Source: Albidovulum denitrificans
Lineage (GTDB): Bacteria; Pseudomonadota; Alphaproteobacteria; Rhodobacterales; Rhodobacteraceae
Length of the DNA: 64,000 nucleotides
Assembly (NCBI RefSeq): GCF_002973535.1
Contig: NZ_PVEP01000012.1
Coordinates: 1-64,000 of the forward strand
Reading direction: 5' to 3'
Shown: positions 35,147 to 43,618 of the stretch, piece after piece
How the letters are laid out: each line of letters opens with the position of its first letter
Numbering within the stretch: the first letter of the stretch is position 1
The notes under the pieces: model-generated
What the model saw: the letters and a program-made list of their open reading frames with translations, nothing else
Database searches by the model: none
What the model was told of the DNA's origin: nothing
Made by a program: the position numbers and the translations under genes

Positions 35147-36777
35147 ACCAGCACGCTTCGACCTGCCCCCGCCCGACAGCCAGGGACGATGTCCGGCGAA
35201 AGCTTGAAGACGCGCTGCGCGGCTGCACCCAGAGCGGCCGGCTTGTCGGTGCGGACGAAGCCGCCGCGCGGATGCAGGACACCTGCGTTCACACTCGCGA
35301 GGGGCGGCCGCTGGTCCTGGCCATTCGCGACAGCGAAGAGATAGCGCACGCGCTGGCCCATGCCCGCGCCGCCGGGGCAACGGTTCATCCGGTGTCCAGC
35401 GGGCGCAACTGGGGCTACGGCACCGCGCGGCCGGGCCGGGGCGTGGCCGATCTGATCCTCGATCTGTCGCAGATGAACAGGATCCTGTCCTTCGATGACG
35501 ACCTCGGCATCGTGCGGGTCGAACCCGGCGTGACCCAGGGCCAGTTGGCGGCCTTTCTGGCAAGGAAGGGCGCGCGGTTCATGGTACCGACGACCGGCGC
35601 CGGACCCGATTGCAGCCTGATGGGCAACGCGCTTGAGCGGGGCTATGGCATGACCCCGATCTCGGACCATTTCCAGGCCGTTCTTGGCCTTGCCGCGATC
35701 ACCGCAGAGGGCCGCCCCTACCGCTCGGCGCTTCAGCAGGGCGATGCCCCCGGCCCCTATCGGTGGGGTGTCGGCCCCTATCTCGACGGTATTTTCAGCC
35801 AGTCCGGCGGGGCCGTGGTGACGGAGATGGTGCTGCAACTCAAACCCCGCCCCGAGCGGGTCGAGATGTTCGTCTTCTGGCTGTCCAGGGACAGCGGGCT
35901 CGGCGAGACAGTTGAGGCGATGCGCGCGCTTTGCACAAGGTCCGGGCTTGAAATCGGCGGCATCAACCTGATGAACGCCGCGCGGATCGAGGCGATGGCG
36001 GGCGCCTCGGCCACGCGCGGCTGTCCCTGGGTAGGGACCGGCGTGGTGTTCGGCCGGCGCCGGGTGGTCCGGGCGGGGCGGGGCGTGATCCGGCAGGCGC
36101 TGCGCGGAAAGGTCCGGGCGCTGCGCTTCGTCAATGAGGATACGCTGCGCCTTGCCCGCCGCGCGACCGGCCTGCGGCCCCTGGCCCGGCTGATCCCCGC
36201 GGCGCTGCATGACATGGTCAGCTCTGTCGGGGCGGCGCATGAGGTACTTTCCGGCCACCCCAATGCCTTCGCGCTGCAACTGGCCTATGCCGGATCGGAC
36301 CGGCCCTTCCCCAAGGCGGGCATCGGCGCCGACCCGGCGCAGGACGGCTGCGGCCTGCTGTGGTACGCGCCGATCGTGCCGATGCGCGGCGATGCGGCCC
36401 GCACCTATGTGGACTTTGTGACCCGCACCTGTGCCACGCACGGCTTCGTGCCGCCGATCACCTTCTCGACACTGTCGTCCTCGGCGTTCGACAGCACGGT
36501 GCCGCTGCTTTTCCCACGCGACGCGGAAAACAGCGAGCGCGCCATGTCCTGCCTGCGCGCCCTGATCGCCCAGGGCCGGGCGCTGGGGTTCGAGCCCTAT
36601 CGCTTCCACGCCGACCTGATGGATGAGGCAACCTCTGCCGCCCCCGATCACTGGTGGCTGGCCGAGCGTGTGCGCGCCGCGCTCGATCCCGACCGCGTGA
36701 TCTCACCCGGCCGGTATGCGCCGCCGACCGACGTCTTTGGCCTGAACGCGGATTTCATCGAGGGACGATCACAGTGA
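35143..36777 (+). CDS. VAO-type FAD-linked oxidase
   Basis: A 544-residue flavoprotein of the vanillyl-alcohol oxidase / 4-cresol dehydrogenase superfamily. FAD-binding features are AGATVHPVSSGRNWGYGTA, VEPGVTQGQLAAFL and TTGAGPDCSLMGNALERGYG. The C-terminal cap includes FSTLSSSAFDSTVP and the end SPGRYAP. Family members oxidise phenolic or other alcohol/amine substrates; a para-phenol substrate would suit a tyrosine-derived product but is inference. It is coupled to the methyltransferase and to the halogenase-like gene by 4-bp overlaps each. Confidence 0.82.
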   Translation: MNQHASTCPRPTARDDVRRKLEDALRGCTQSGRLVGADEAAARMQDTCVHTREGRPLVLAIRDSEEIAHALAHARAAGATVHPVSSGRNWGYGTARPGRGVADLILDLSQMNRILSFDDDLGIVRVEPGVTQGQLAAFLARKGARFMVPTTGAGPDCSLMGNALERGYGMTPISDHFQAVLGLAAITAEGRPYRSALQQGDAPGPYRWGVGPYLDGIFSQSGGAVVTEMVLQLKPRPERVEMFVFWLSRDSGLGETVEAMRALCTRSGLEIGGINLMNAARIEAMAGASATRGCPWVGTGVVFGRRRVVRAGRGVIRQALRGKVRALRFVNEDTLRLARRATGLRPLARLIPAALHDMVSSVGAAHEVLSGHPNAFALQLAYAGSDRPFPKAGIGADPAQDGCGLLWYAPIVPMRGDAARTYVDFVTRTCATHGFVPPITFSTLSSSAFDSTVPLLFPRDAENSERAMSCLRALIAQGRALGFEPYRFHADLMDEATSAAPDHWWLAERVRAALDPDRVISPGRYAPPTDVFGLNADFIEGRSQ

Positions 36778-38552
36778 CTTCCATCGCACTCCTTGGCGGC
36801 GGGCTGGCTGGAAAGCTGGCCGCGCTCTACCTCGCCCGCAGCATCCCGGACGCGCGCATCACGCTTGTCGACCCGGAACGGGACGGGCTGCCCGTCGTCG
36901 GGGAAAGCACGGTCGAGGTGACGGTGCAGTTCTTCAAGGCTCTCGGGCTGGGGACCTATCTTGAAGAAGAACATCTGCACAAATACGGCCTGACCTACTA
37001 TTTCCGCCTGCCGCCGGGCGCGGCGGGCGCGCCGACCCCCGACTATGTGCAGCATGAGGCGCCGGGCGTCATCCGGCTGCCATCCTACAACCTCAACCGC
37101 CATACGTTCGACCGTGAGCTTGAGGCGCGCATCGCCCCGCAGGTGACGCGCATCGCGGGCAAGGTGCAGTCGGTCGACCTCGACTCCGGCCCCGCGCCCC
37201 AGGTCCATATCCAGCGCAACGACGGCACGGCCGAGGTGCTGGCCGCCGATCACGTCATCGACTGCTCTGGCCGCGCGCGCCTGCTGGCACGGCAGCTCGA
37301 CCTGCACAAGGCGCCGCCCTGTCAGCGCAATTCCTACTGGTTCCGGCTGAAGGGCTTCGATCGCGCGATCCTTGAAGGGATGGCCCTCGCGAAGCTGCGC
37401 CAGCATTGCTTCGGCTCCTACTACGTCACTCACCATTTCTACGGCGACGGCTACTGGATCTGGATCATCCCCATGCGCGCCCCGGAAGGCGGCGACATGG
37501 TAAGCATGGGCATCACCTATCGCGGCGATGTGTCCGGTGAACAGGCCATGGGCCTGGACAGGTTCTGCGCGATCCTCGACCGGGATCACCCGGCGCTGGC
37601 GCGGCTTGTCCGGTCGGGCGAGATGGTCGATCAGTCGCGCTACTTCAACTACATGTACGAGGCGTCATCCTATTATTGCCGCAAGGGGCGGTGGTTCCTT
37701 CTCGGCGACAGCGGCTTTACCTTCGACCCGGCCAACAGCGCGGGGATCGCCTATCTCGGCCATCAGATCCCGCAGATCGCCTCGATGATCCTCAAGGCGC
37801 GCGCGGGGGCGCTGACGCCCTGCTATGTCGAAGCGCTTGAAGGCCATCTGACGGCACAGCTGGCGCTTCAGGACCAGTGGTCGCACTGGTATCACATCAT
37901 GGATGACCCGGTGCGCATGGCCTGGACGCTGCTCCTGGCCAATATGGGGTATTTCCACCTCGTCGTACCCAATTACATGTCCGGCCGGTTCCTGAACGCG
38001 GGCGTGGCGCGACAGGTGGCGGGCCTGCTGCGACGACATTGCCCCAAGACCCAGCCGCCGGTTGAGCCCTTCCCCCGGATCATGGTGCATCTGGCCGAAA
38101 CCTCCGATACCGAAGAGATCGTCGCCCGCATCCCGGCGCTTTACGAAAGGACAATCCCGTTTTCCTACTACCGTCCCGACAACATCGCGCGCGGACGGCT
38201 GATCGCCCGCTATTTCAAAAAGCGCGCGATGCTGCGGATGGTGGCGCTTGGGATGCTGTCACCGCTCCGCCGCCCCGCGCTTTGGCCGCTTGCCCTGGTC
38301 GAAACCGGGGCCGCCCTGGGCGATCTGGCGAAGGCCGCCACGATCGGGCTTGTCCCGTGGATCTACGAACGCGCGGAAAGAACGGGGGCGGCGGATGCCA
38401 GCGCGTTCCAGCCGCCGCAGGCCTTCCTGTTCCCGCAGGGGGATCACGAAAGGGGATCACCGGCAGCGGCGCCGATTTGCCCCGTGTCCGGGACGCCGCA
38501 GACGGGGCAGCCTTCCTTGCCAGACCGACAGATGGCAGGGGCGCAGTCGTGA
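36774..38552 (+). CDS. Flavin-dependent halogenase-like enzyme
   Basis: A 592-residue flavoprotein. The FAD-binding GGGLAGKLAALYLA is at the N-terminus and VVGEST near residues 41-46. A Lys in HKYGLTYYF (about residue 70) falls where flavin halogenases have the catalytic Lys. The halogenase WxWxIP motif is exact (YWIWIIPM, about 228-233). FLLGDSGFTFDPANSAG is the second FAD motif. The C-terminal ~35 residues are Pro/Gln-rich. GTG 36774 overlaps the upstream stop (GTGA). Halogenation is plausible but a related monooxygenase cannot be excluded; the motif set favours halogenase. Confidence 0.75.
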   Translation: MTSIALLGGGLAGKLAALYLARSIPDARITLVDPERDGLPVVGESTVEVTVQFFKALGLGTYLEEEHLHKYGLTYYFRLPPGAAGAPTPDYVQHEAPGVIRLPSYNLNRHTFDRELEARIAPQVTRIAGKVQSVDLDSGPAPQVHIQRNDGTAEVLAADHVIDCSGRARLLARQLDLHKAPPCQRNSYWFRLKGFDRAILEGMALAKLRQHCFGSYYVTHHFYGDGYWIWIIPMRAPEGGDMVSMGITYRGDVSGEQAMGLDRFCAILDRDHPALARLVRSGEMVDQSRYFNYMYEASSYYCRKGRWFLLGDSGFTFDPANSAGIAYLGHQIPQIASMILKARAGALTPCYVEALEGHLTAQLALQDQWSHWYHIMDDPVRMAWTLLLANMGYFHLVVPNYMSGRFLNAGVARQVAGLLRRHCPKTQPPVEPFPRIMVHLAETSDTEEIVARIPALYERTIPFSYYRPDNIARGRLIARYFKKRAMLRMVALGMLSPLRRPALWPLALVETGAALGDLAKAATIGLVPWIYERAERTGAADASAFQPPQAFLFPQGDHERGSPAAAPICPVSGTPQTGQPSLPDRQMAGAQS

Positions 38553-40042
38553 TGATTGCCCCGACGCGACAGCACGGCGCCCCGGTGGCGGGGCCGCCCG
38601 CGACCGCGCGCATCGCGCCACAAAGCGCGCTGATCGCCGCCGGGCGCGCCACGTCAGAGGCGCTGACCCGCGAGGCGCTGGACCGCCTGGCCGTCGCGGG
38701 GCCGCGTCTTCGCGCGCTAAGCCACAGCAATGCCGACACCGCGCTGACCGATGCGCGGCGCGCTGACGCCATCGCACGCAGGCTTGGGCAGGCCGCCCTT
38801 GACGACATGCCGCTTCTCGGGCTGCCGATGACAGTGAAAGAGGGGCTGAAATGCGCGGGCGCGCCCTGGACAATGGGCAGCAGCGTCTTCCGTGGCCGGA
38901 TCGCGACCGAAGACGGGACCGCCGTCGCACGGCTGCGCGCGGCGGGTGCCGTGATCGTCGGCCAGGGCAGCATGGCCGAGATGGCGCTTTGGACCGAGAC
39001 GACGAACCGGCTGACCGGGCGCGCCTGTCACCCGCTTGACCCGTCGCGCAGCCCCGGCGGCAGCAGCGGCGGGGACGCCGCGCTGGTCGCCGCAGGCGCG
39101 GTAAGCGCCGCGCTTGGGGCGGATGGCGGCGGCTCGGTGCGTATCCCGGCGGCGTGGTGCGGCCTTTATGCCCACAAGCCCAGCATGGGTCTGGTCCCGC
39201 TGACCGGGCATTTCCCCATGGACCGGGGGCCAAAGGCCGAAGGCGCGGCACTCGCCCGCTATTTTGCCCCTGGCCCGATGTGCCGCGCTGCCGGGGATCT
39301 GTGGCCGATCCTGAAAGCCATCATGGGGCCGGACGGGGTGCAGCCCGGGATCGAAAGCCCGCTTGCCGGTCCGACCCCCGACCCCGCCCTGATCGACGGG
39401 ACGGACATCTGGGTCCTGTCGGCCCCGACGTTGCGCCTTGGCTCTGCGGTCGAGGCTGCCCAGCGATGGGCAGTGTCGAGGGCGGCAGAGATCCTCCAGC
39501 GCCGGGGCGCGCGTCTTCGTATGGCGCCGGTGCGGCTGCTTGAGCGGGGCTTTGAGCTGTGGATGGCCCGGCTGATGACGGCGGAGGAGCGCCCTGTCGA
39601 TCTTTCGCGCCTGCTGGGCGGCGGCACCAGGGTTCCGCTCCTGCGCGAGGCGGGTCGGCAAATCCTTGGGCGCGGGCGTCACAGCTTTCCGGCCTTCGTG
39701 CTGGCGGCCCTGTCGCGGGCCGACCCGCGCCCTGCGGGACACTGGCACAAGCTGGCGCACGCGGCCGACCGTCTTGAGGCCGAGGTCACAGATATGCTCG
39801 GCCCCGGCGGCCTGTTGCTTTGCCCGCCGGTCACCGGCCCCGCCCCGCGTCACGGCAAGACCCTGATGCGTCCCTTCGACATCGCGCTTTCGGCCATTTT
39901 CAACGCCCTTGGCCTGCCTGCCACCGTCGCCCCGGTCGCGCCTGGGCAGGACGGCCTGCCCCGCGCCGTCCAGATCGTCGCGCCGCGCCGTGCCGATCAC
40001 CTGTCGATCTCGGCAGCCCTCTGTCTGGCGCAGGACGCCTGA
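38552..40042 (+). CDS. Amidase signature enzyme
   Basis: A 496-residue amidase. The Ser-Ser-Lys triad is visible: Lys in LPMTVKEGLK, cis-Ser in SPGGSSGGDAALVAAG and nucleophile Ser in ADGGGSVRIPAAW. ATG 38552 shares one base with the halogenase stop. Because the same operon starts with an N-acyltransferase, the amidase could remove a protecting acyl chain from the finished product; this is inference. Amide hydrolysis or amidation of an unrelated substrate is possible. It is followed by a 44-bp gap before the quinone reductase gene. Confidence 0.87.
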   Translation: MIAPTRQHGAPVAGPPATARIAPQSALIAAGRATSEALTREALDRLAVAGPRLRALSHSNADTALTDARRADAIARRLGQAALDDMPLLGLPMTVKEGLKCAGAPWTMGSSVFRGRIATEDGTAVARLRAAGAVIVGQGSMAEMALWTETTNRLTGRACHPLDPSRSPGGSSGGDAALVAAGAVSAALGADGGGSVRIPAAWCGLYAHKPSMGLVPLTGHFPMDRGPKAEGAALARYFAPGPMCRAAGDLWPILKAIMGPDGVQPGIESPLAGPTPDPALIDGTDIWVLSAPTLRLGSAVEAAQRWAVSRAAEILQRRGARLRMAPVRLLERGFELWMARLMTAEERPVDLSRLLGGGTRVPLLREAGRQILGRGRHSFPAFVLAALSRADPRPAGHWHKLAHAADRLEAEVTDMLGPGGLLLCPPVTGPAPRHGKTLMRPFDIALSAIFNALGLPATVAPVAPGQDGLPRAVQIVAPRRADHLSISAALCLAQDA

Positions 40043-40086
40043 CCGATCCCCGAAACCTTTCCAACCACCACTCAATGGAGACTACC

Positions 40087-40713
40087 ATGACCAAATCCCT
40101 GCTTTTCCTGACCTTCTCGCCCCGCAGCGACTCGACCTCTTCGGCGCTGGCGCGGGCGTTCGTCGATCAATGGGCGGCCGCCAACCCGGATGCGCCGGTC
40201 GTCGAGCATGACCTGGGCCAAACCCCGATCGCCGGTCCCGATCAGCCGTGGATCGAGGCGAACATGACGCCGAAGGACCAGCGCAGCACGGCCCATCACG
40301 CGGCCCTCGCCGCCAGCGACAAGGCGATTGCCGAGCTTCATGCCGCCACGCATGTCGTGCTGGCCACGCCAATGTTCAACTTCTCCGCGCCCTGGCAGCT
40401 TAAGGGGTACATTGACAACCTCGTTCGCGTGAACGAGACCTTCGGCTTCGACCCCAAGACCGGCCCGACCCCGCTGCTTGATCCGAAGAAGAAGATGAAG
40501 GTGATCTGGAGTTCGGCCTTCGATTATACCGCAGGGACAGACATGAACGCGCTGGATCAGTTGACGCCCTATATCTCCACCATCTTCGGCTTCATGGGGC
40601 TGCGCGACATCTCCTTCGTCGCCTCCGGCAATGCCTGGGCTCCCGCCGAGGTCGCCCAGCAATTCCGTTGCAAGGCCCAGACCGAGCTTGGTAATGCCGC
40701 CGCGGCCTGGTGA
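40087..40713 (+). CDS. azoR: FMN-dependent NADH:quinone reductase / azoreductase
   Basis: A 208-residue flavodoxin-fold reductase of the AzoR/AcpD family. It reduces quinones or azo dyes in two-electron steps. Motifs are FSPRSDSTSSALARAF (FMN phosphate loop), VVLATPMFNFSAPWQLKGYID (flavin site) and WSSAFDYTAG. ATG 40087 follows AATGGAGA. It may supply reduced flavin or remove toxic quinones for the preceding operon; the gap of 44 bp leaves co-transcription open. Its 3' end overlaps the exporter gene by 20 bp. Confidence 0.88.
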   Translation: MTKSLLFLTFSPRSDSTSSALARAFVDQWAAANPDAPVVEHDLGQTPIAGPDQPWIEANMTPKDQRSTAHHAALAASDKAIAELHAATHVVLATPMFNFSAPWQLKGYIDNLVRVNETFGFDPKTGPTPLLDPKKKMKVIWSSAFDYTAGTDMNALDQLTPYISTIFGFMGLRDISFVASGNAWAPAEVAQQFRCKAQTELGNAAAAW

Positions 40714-41605
40714 CGGCGCTTCGGGGCGGGCGGTGGCGAGGTTCGCCGCCCGTCCCTTCGACGCGGCGCGGCTGGGGCTGGCGGCGCTGCTGCTGGTCCT
40801 GTTCGCGCAGGGACCGGGCCTCAGCGGGCTTGTGGAACAATGGTGGCTTGTCCTCGTCGGTCTTGGCGGCGCGCTGGTCGCAAACTCCACCGGGATCGGC
40901 GGCGGGGTCGTCTTTGTCCCCGCCTTCGACGTTCTGGCGCTGCCGGAAGACCGGATCGTCGGCACCAGCCTGCTGATCCAGTGCTTCGGGATGAGCATGG
41001 GCGCCCTGACCTATCTCTCGCGCGGCAGCATCCCTGCCCTGCCCAGGCTTGAAGACGGCGGCACGGCGCGCCTGTCATCGGCCGGGATCGTCCTGACCGT
41101 CCTGCCCGCCGCCCTCGTCGGGTATTGGCTGGCCACCCTGGGCGGGTTTCGCCCCGACTGGCCGCTTGCGCTGATCTTCAAGGTTCTGTCCCTCGGCCTT
41201 CTGGCGGCACTGCTGGCCACGCAATTCGCCCGTGTCCTGACCCACCGGCCCCTCGCCATGGGGACGGATGGCGCCATGTTGTGCCTTGTGGGCCTGATCG
41301 GCGGCGCCTTTGTGGGCTGGATTTCGATTGGTGTCGGCGAGTTGCTCGCGATATACCTGATGTTGCGCGGCCTGCGCGCGGTCGAGGCCGTCGGCCTTGC
41401 CGTTATCGTGACGGCGCTTTGCGTCGTATTGGCGCGTATCGGTTTGCCGGGGTCGCAGGGCGTTGAGGTTGACGTCGCGCTCCTCGTGGCACCAGGCGCG
41501 CTTTTGGGTGGTTTCCTTGCGCCATTTCTGCTCGACTATGTCGGTGAAACCCGTGTGAAATGGTTCTGTGCCTTTTGGATAGTGGTATCACCGATGTTCA
41601 TGTGA
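40694..41605 (+). CDS. TauE/SafE-family membrane exporter
   Basis: A 303-residue membrane protein with about eight to nine hydrophobic segments. It has the duplicated TauE/SafE signatures: VGLGGALVANSTGIGGGVVFVPA in the first half (key residues G-G-G near GIGGG) and VGLIGGAFVGWISIGVGE in the second. The family exports sulfite, sulfoacetate or other organic anions. ATG 40694 gives a 20-bp overlap with the reductase; a GTG near 40731 is a possible shorter start. Position after the metabolite operon suggests product or by-product export, by inference. Confidence 0.8.
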   Translation: MPPRPGDGASGRAVARFAARPFDAARLGLAALLLVLFAQGPGLSGLVEQWWLVLVGLGGALVANSTGIGGGVVFVPAFDVLALPEDRIVGTSLLIQCFGMSMGALTYLSRGSIPALPRLEDGGTARLSSAGIVLTVLPAALVGYWLATLGGFRPDWPLALIFKVLSLGLLAALLATQFARVLTHRPLAMGTDGAMLCLVGLIGGAFVGWISIGVGELLAIYLMLRGLRAVEAVGLAVIVTALCVVLARIGLPGSQGVEVDVALLVAPGALLGGFLAPFLLDYVGETRVKWFCAFWIVVSPMFM

Positions 41606-41627
41606 CCTTCAGGAAAGACGCTCTGCG

Positions 41628-42095
41628 ATGGAACGCGACGGCGAAAAGACACGGAAATTCGACGGTGTCGATCAACGTTTCGCCGTGGCGACACATGCAA
41701 TGTGCGTTCTGGCGGTCCGCGGGCAGGCAGTATCCAGCGCGCAGTTCATTTCGGAAAACATCTCGGTCAGCGCGATCATCATCAAGCGTGTCATGCGCCC
41801 GATCGTTCTGGCCGGCTATGTCGAGGCGGTCGTCGGCGCCGTGGGCGGCTATCGCCTGATCCGCGACCCCGAGGAGATCAACCTTTGGCAATTGCTTGAG
41901 GCGATCCAGGGCAGCGGTCCGTTTTCCAAGCGCTTCGGGATGCCGCAGTCCAATTGCGACGAGGGGCGCGCCATAGACCGGGTCGTCTATGACCTTTATT
42001 CCTCGCTCGACGCGATGATCGAAGAGCGGTTGCGGGCGGTATCCCTGGCCTCCATCCTGCAATCGGCCATGTCGCTGCTTCCGCCCCCCGAATAG
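41628..42095 (+). CDS. Rrf2-family transcription regulator
   Basis: A 155-residue winged-helix regulator. The DNA-binding part reads SSAQFISENISVSAIIIKRV and VVGAVGGYRLIRDPEEINLW, the Rrf2 signature. Rrf2 Fe-S sensors carry three close Cys. Here only one Cys (SNCDEGRAID) lies in the sensory loop, besides one near residue 26, so a classic [2Fe-2S] cluster is unlikely and a thiol-switch or other sensor is more plausible. It starts 22 bp after the exporter. Palindromes upstream of 42234 and 32543 are candidate targets. Confidence 0.85.
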   Translation: MERDGEKTRKFDGVDQRFAVATHAMCVLAVRGQAVSSAQFISENISVSAIIIKRVMRPIVLAGYVEAVVGAVGGYRLIRDPEEINLWQLLEAIQGSGPFSKRFGMPQSNCDEGRAIDRVVYDLYSSLDAMIEERLRAVSLASILQSAMSLLPPPE

Positions 42096-42184
42096 CGCCC
42101 CGACGACCGAAGGGCGCCCCGCGCGAAAGCGCCCTTGCAGAGCGGCGGCGACACCGTCGGGAAAGCGTTGACGGGGCAACGGAT

Positions 42185-42196
42185 ACATGTTCATGT
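42185..42196. promoter_or_regulatory. ACATG-TT-CATGT palindrome upstream of RTX gene
   Basis: The perfect 12-bp inverted repeat lies 38 bp before the GTG of the RTX-like gene. The 10-mer ATGTTCATGT in it recurs at 41594-41603, 24 bp before the start of the Rrf2 gene. This suggests shared control, possibly autoregulation by the Rrf2 protein. The 139-bp gap 42096-42233 holds nothing else that I can identify. Confidence 0.4.
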
Positions 42197-42233
42197 CCCC
42201 TTCGTTGACGTGATTCATTTCGGAGAATTTATT

Positions 42234-43601
42234 GTGGCCAGTGTGGACTTTACCGGCATTTATCTTGCCGCGGCCGATGATTTTGTCTGGGGCCTTGGCG
42301 GCGTCTATGACGAGGCGGTTGACGTTACCTTCAGCGGGATCATGGCGATTGATGCGCCCTCGGCGCTGGCCGTCGCGGCGGTCTCCCTGTTCGATGCGAC
42401 GGTGGATGTGACCGGCATCATTCTCAGCACCGCCGACGCCGGGGCGATGGTGGATCTGCCCCTTCCCGTAGCGGAAGGCGAAGCACCCCTTTCCGGTCCC
42501 GTGGATGAGCTGATCGCGGCGGGCTCTCTGCTTGGCGATGCGCGGATCACCTTCGACGGCATCGTTCAGTCCGAAATCGCGGGCGGCGGGGCGATCGGCG
42601 CGTTTTCCGGGATGGGGGATGCGCTGGTCGAGACGGGCGGGATCGTGTCCTCGGCCAACGGGTTTGCCATTCGAACCCAGGCCGGGCTGGGCGTCGCCAC
42701 AACCCAGACCGTTGGCCTCGTTCTGGCCGGTGCGGGGGAATGCGCGGTCATGAATGAAGGCGGAGTGGACGGGCTGGTCACCAATCTTGGACTGATCCAT
42801 GCCTATGGCAGCGACATGGCAGGCATCCTTGCCACGGCCCGGATCGACTTCACCTTCTCCGGCAACCGCCAACCTGCCCTCGCAGGCTCCTCCGCCGAGG
42901 TCGTCAATCACGGAACGGTCCTCGCCTCCGGCGACGGCGTGCGGGTCGAGGTTCAGGGCGACGCCAGCGTCACCAATGCCGGGACGATTTCCGGCGGCAC
43001 GGCGGGCATCCGGGTCATCGATATGGATGGCAGCGACGGCAGCGGCCTGGCCGAGATCATGAGCAGCGGCACCATCCTGTCCCAGGGTACGGCGATTGCG
43101 GTCGAGGGCGATTTCGCGCGCGCCGAGATCACGCTCAGCGGGCAGGTCCTCTCCGGGACCGGAACGGCGATCCACACCGGGACGTCAGACGACGTGATCT
43201 CGGTTCAGAACGGCGCCTGCGTGATCGGCGATATTGCCACCGGCGATGGCGATGACATCGTCCTTTTCGAAGACGCCGTGACCTTCTGCGGCGTTGTTTC
43301 AACCGCGGGCGGCGATGACGAGGTCCACCTTGGCGCCGCCGGTGGCACGGTGATCGGCGGGGACGGCAACGACCTGCTTTTCGCCGGGTCCGGCATCGAC
43401 CACTTCGTCTTTTCCTTCACCGAGATGGGAACGGACCATGTCTATGGCTTCGACCCGACGGTCGACAGGCTGGTGTTCGACACCACCCAGTTCTCGTCAG
43501 TCGTGGTGGGCGACGACCTTCTCATCACCCTTGGCGCGACCGAGATCGTCTTGCATGACACGACCACCCTGGCGGCGGACACGCTGCTTCTGGTGGGCTG
43601 A
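42234..43601 (+). CDS. RTX-like secreted calcium-binding protein
   Basis: A 455-residue acidic protein rich in Gly, Ala and Asp, with repeated beta-strand units of the type (V/I)xxxGxIxSxxxxAI, as in parallel beta-helix proteins. A C-terminal hemolysin-type calcium-binding section follows: GDGDDIV, AGGDDEVHL, IGGDGNDLLFAGSGIDHFVF and FDPTVDRLVFD. There is no N-terminal signal, which fits type I secretion by a C-terminal signal. GTG 42234 follows CGGAGA. No type I exporter genes are nearby. Function (surface layer, adhesin or enzyme-less matrix protein) is unknown. Confidence 0.75.
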   Translation: MASVDFTGIYLAAADDFVWGLGGVYDEAVDVTFSGIMAIDAPSALAVAAVSLFDATVDVTGIILSTADAGAMVDLPLPVAEGEAPLSGPVDELIAAGSLLGDARITFDGIVQSEIAGGGAIGAFSGMGDALVETGGIVSSANGFAIRTQAGLGVATTQTVGLVLAGAGECAVMNEGGVDGLVTNLGLIHAYGSDMAGILATARIDFTFSGNRQPALAGSSAEVVNHGTVLASGDGVRVEVQGDASVTNAGTISGGTAGIRVIDMDGSDGSGLAEIMSSGTILSQGTAIAVEGDFARAEITLSGQVLSGTGTAIHTGTSDDVISVQNGACVIGDIATGDGDDIVLFEDAVTFCGVVSTAGGDDEVHLGAAGGTVIGGDGNDLLFAGSGIDHFVFSFTEMGTDHVYGFDPTVDRLVFDTTQFSSVVVGDDLLITLGATEIVLHDTTTLAADTLLLVG

Positions 43602-43618
43602 GCCCGGACCACGCCGGA

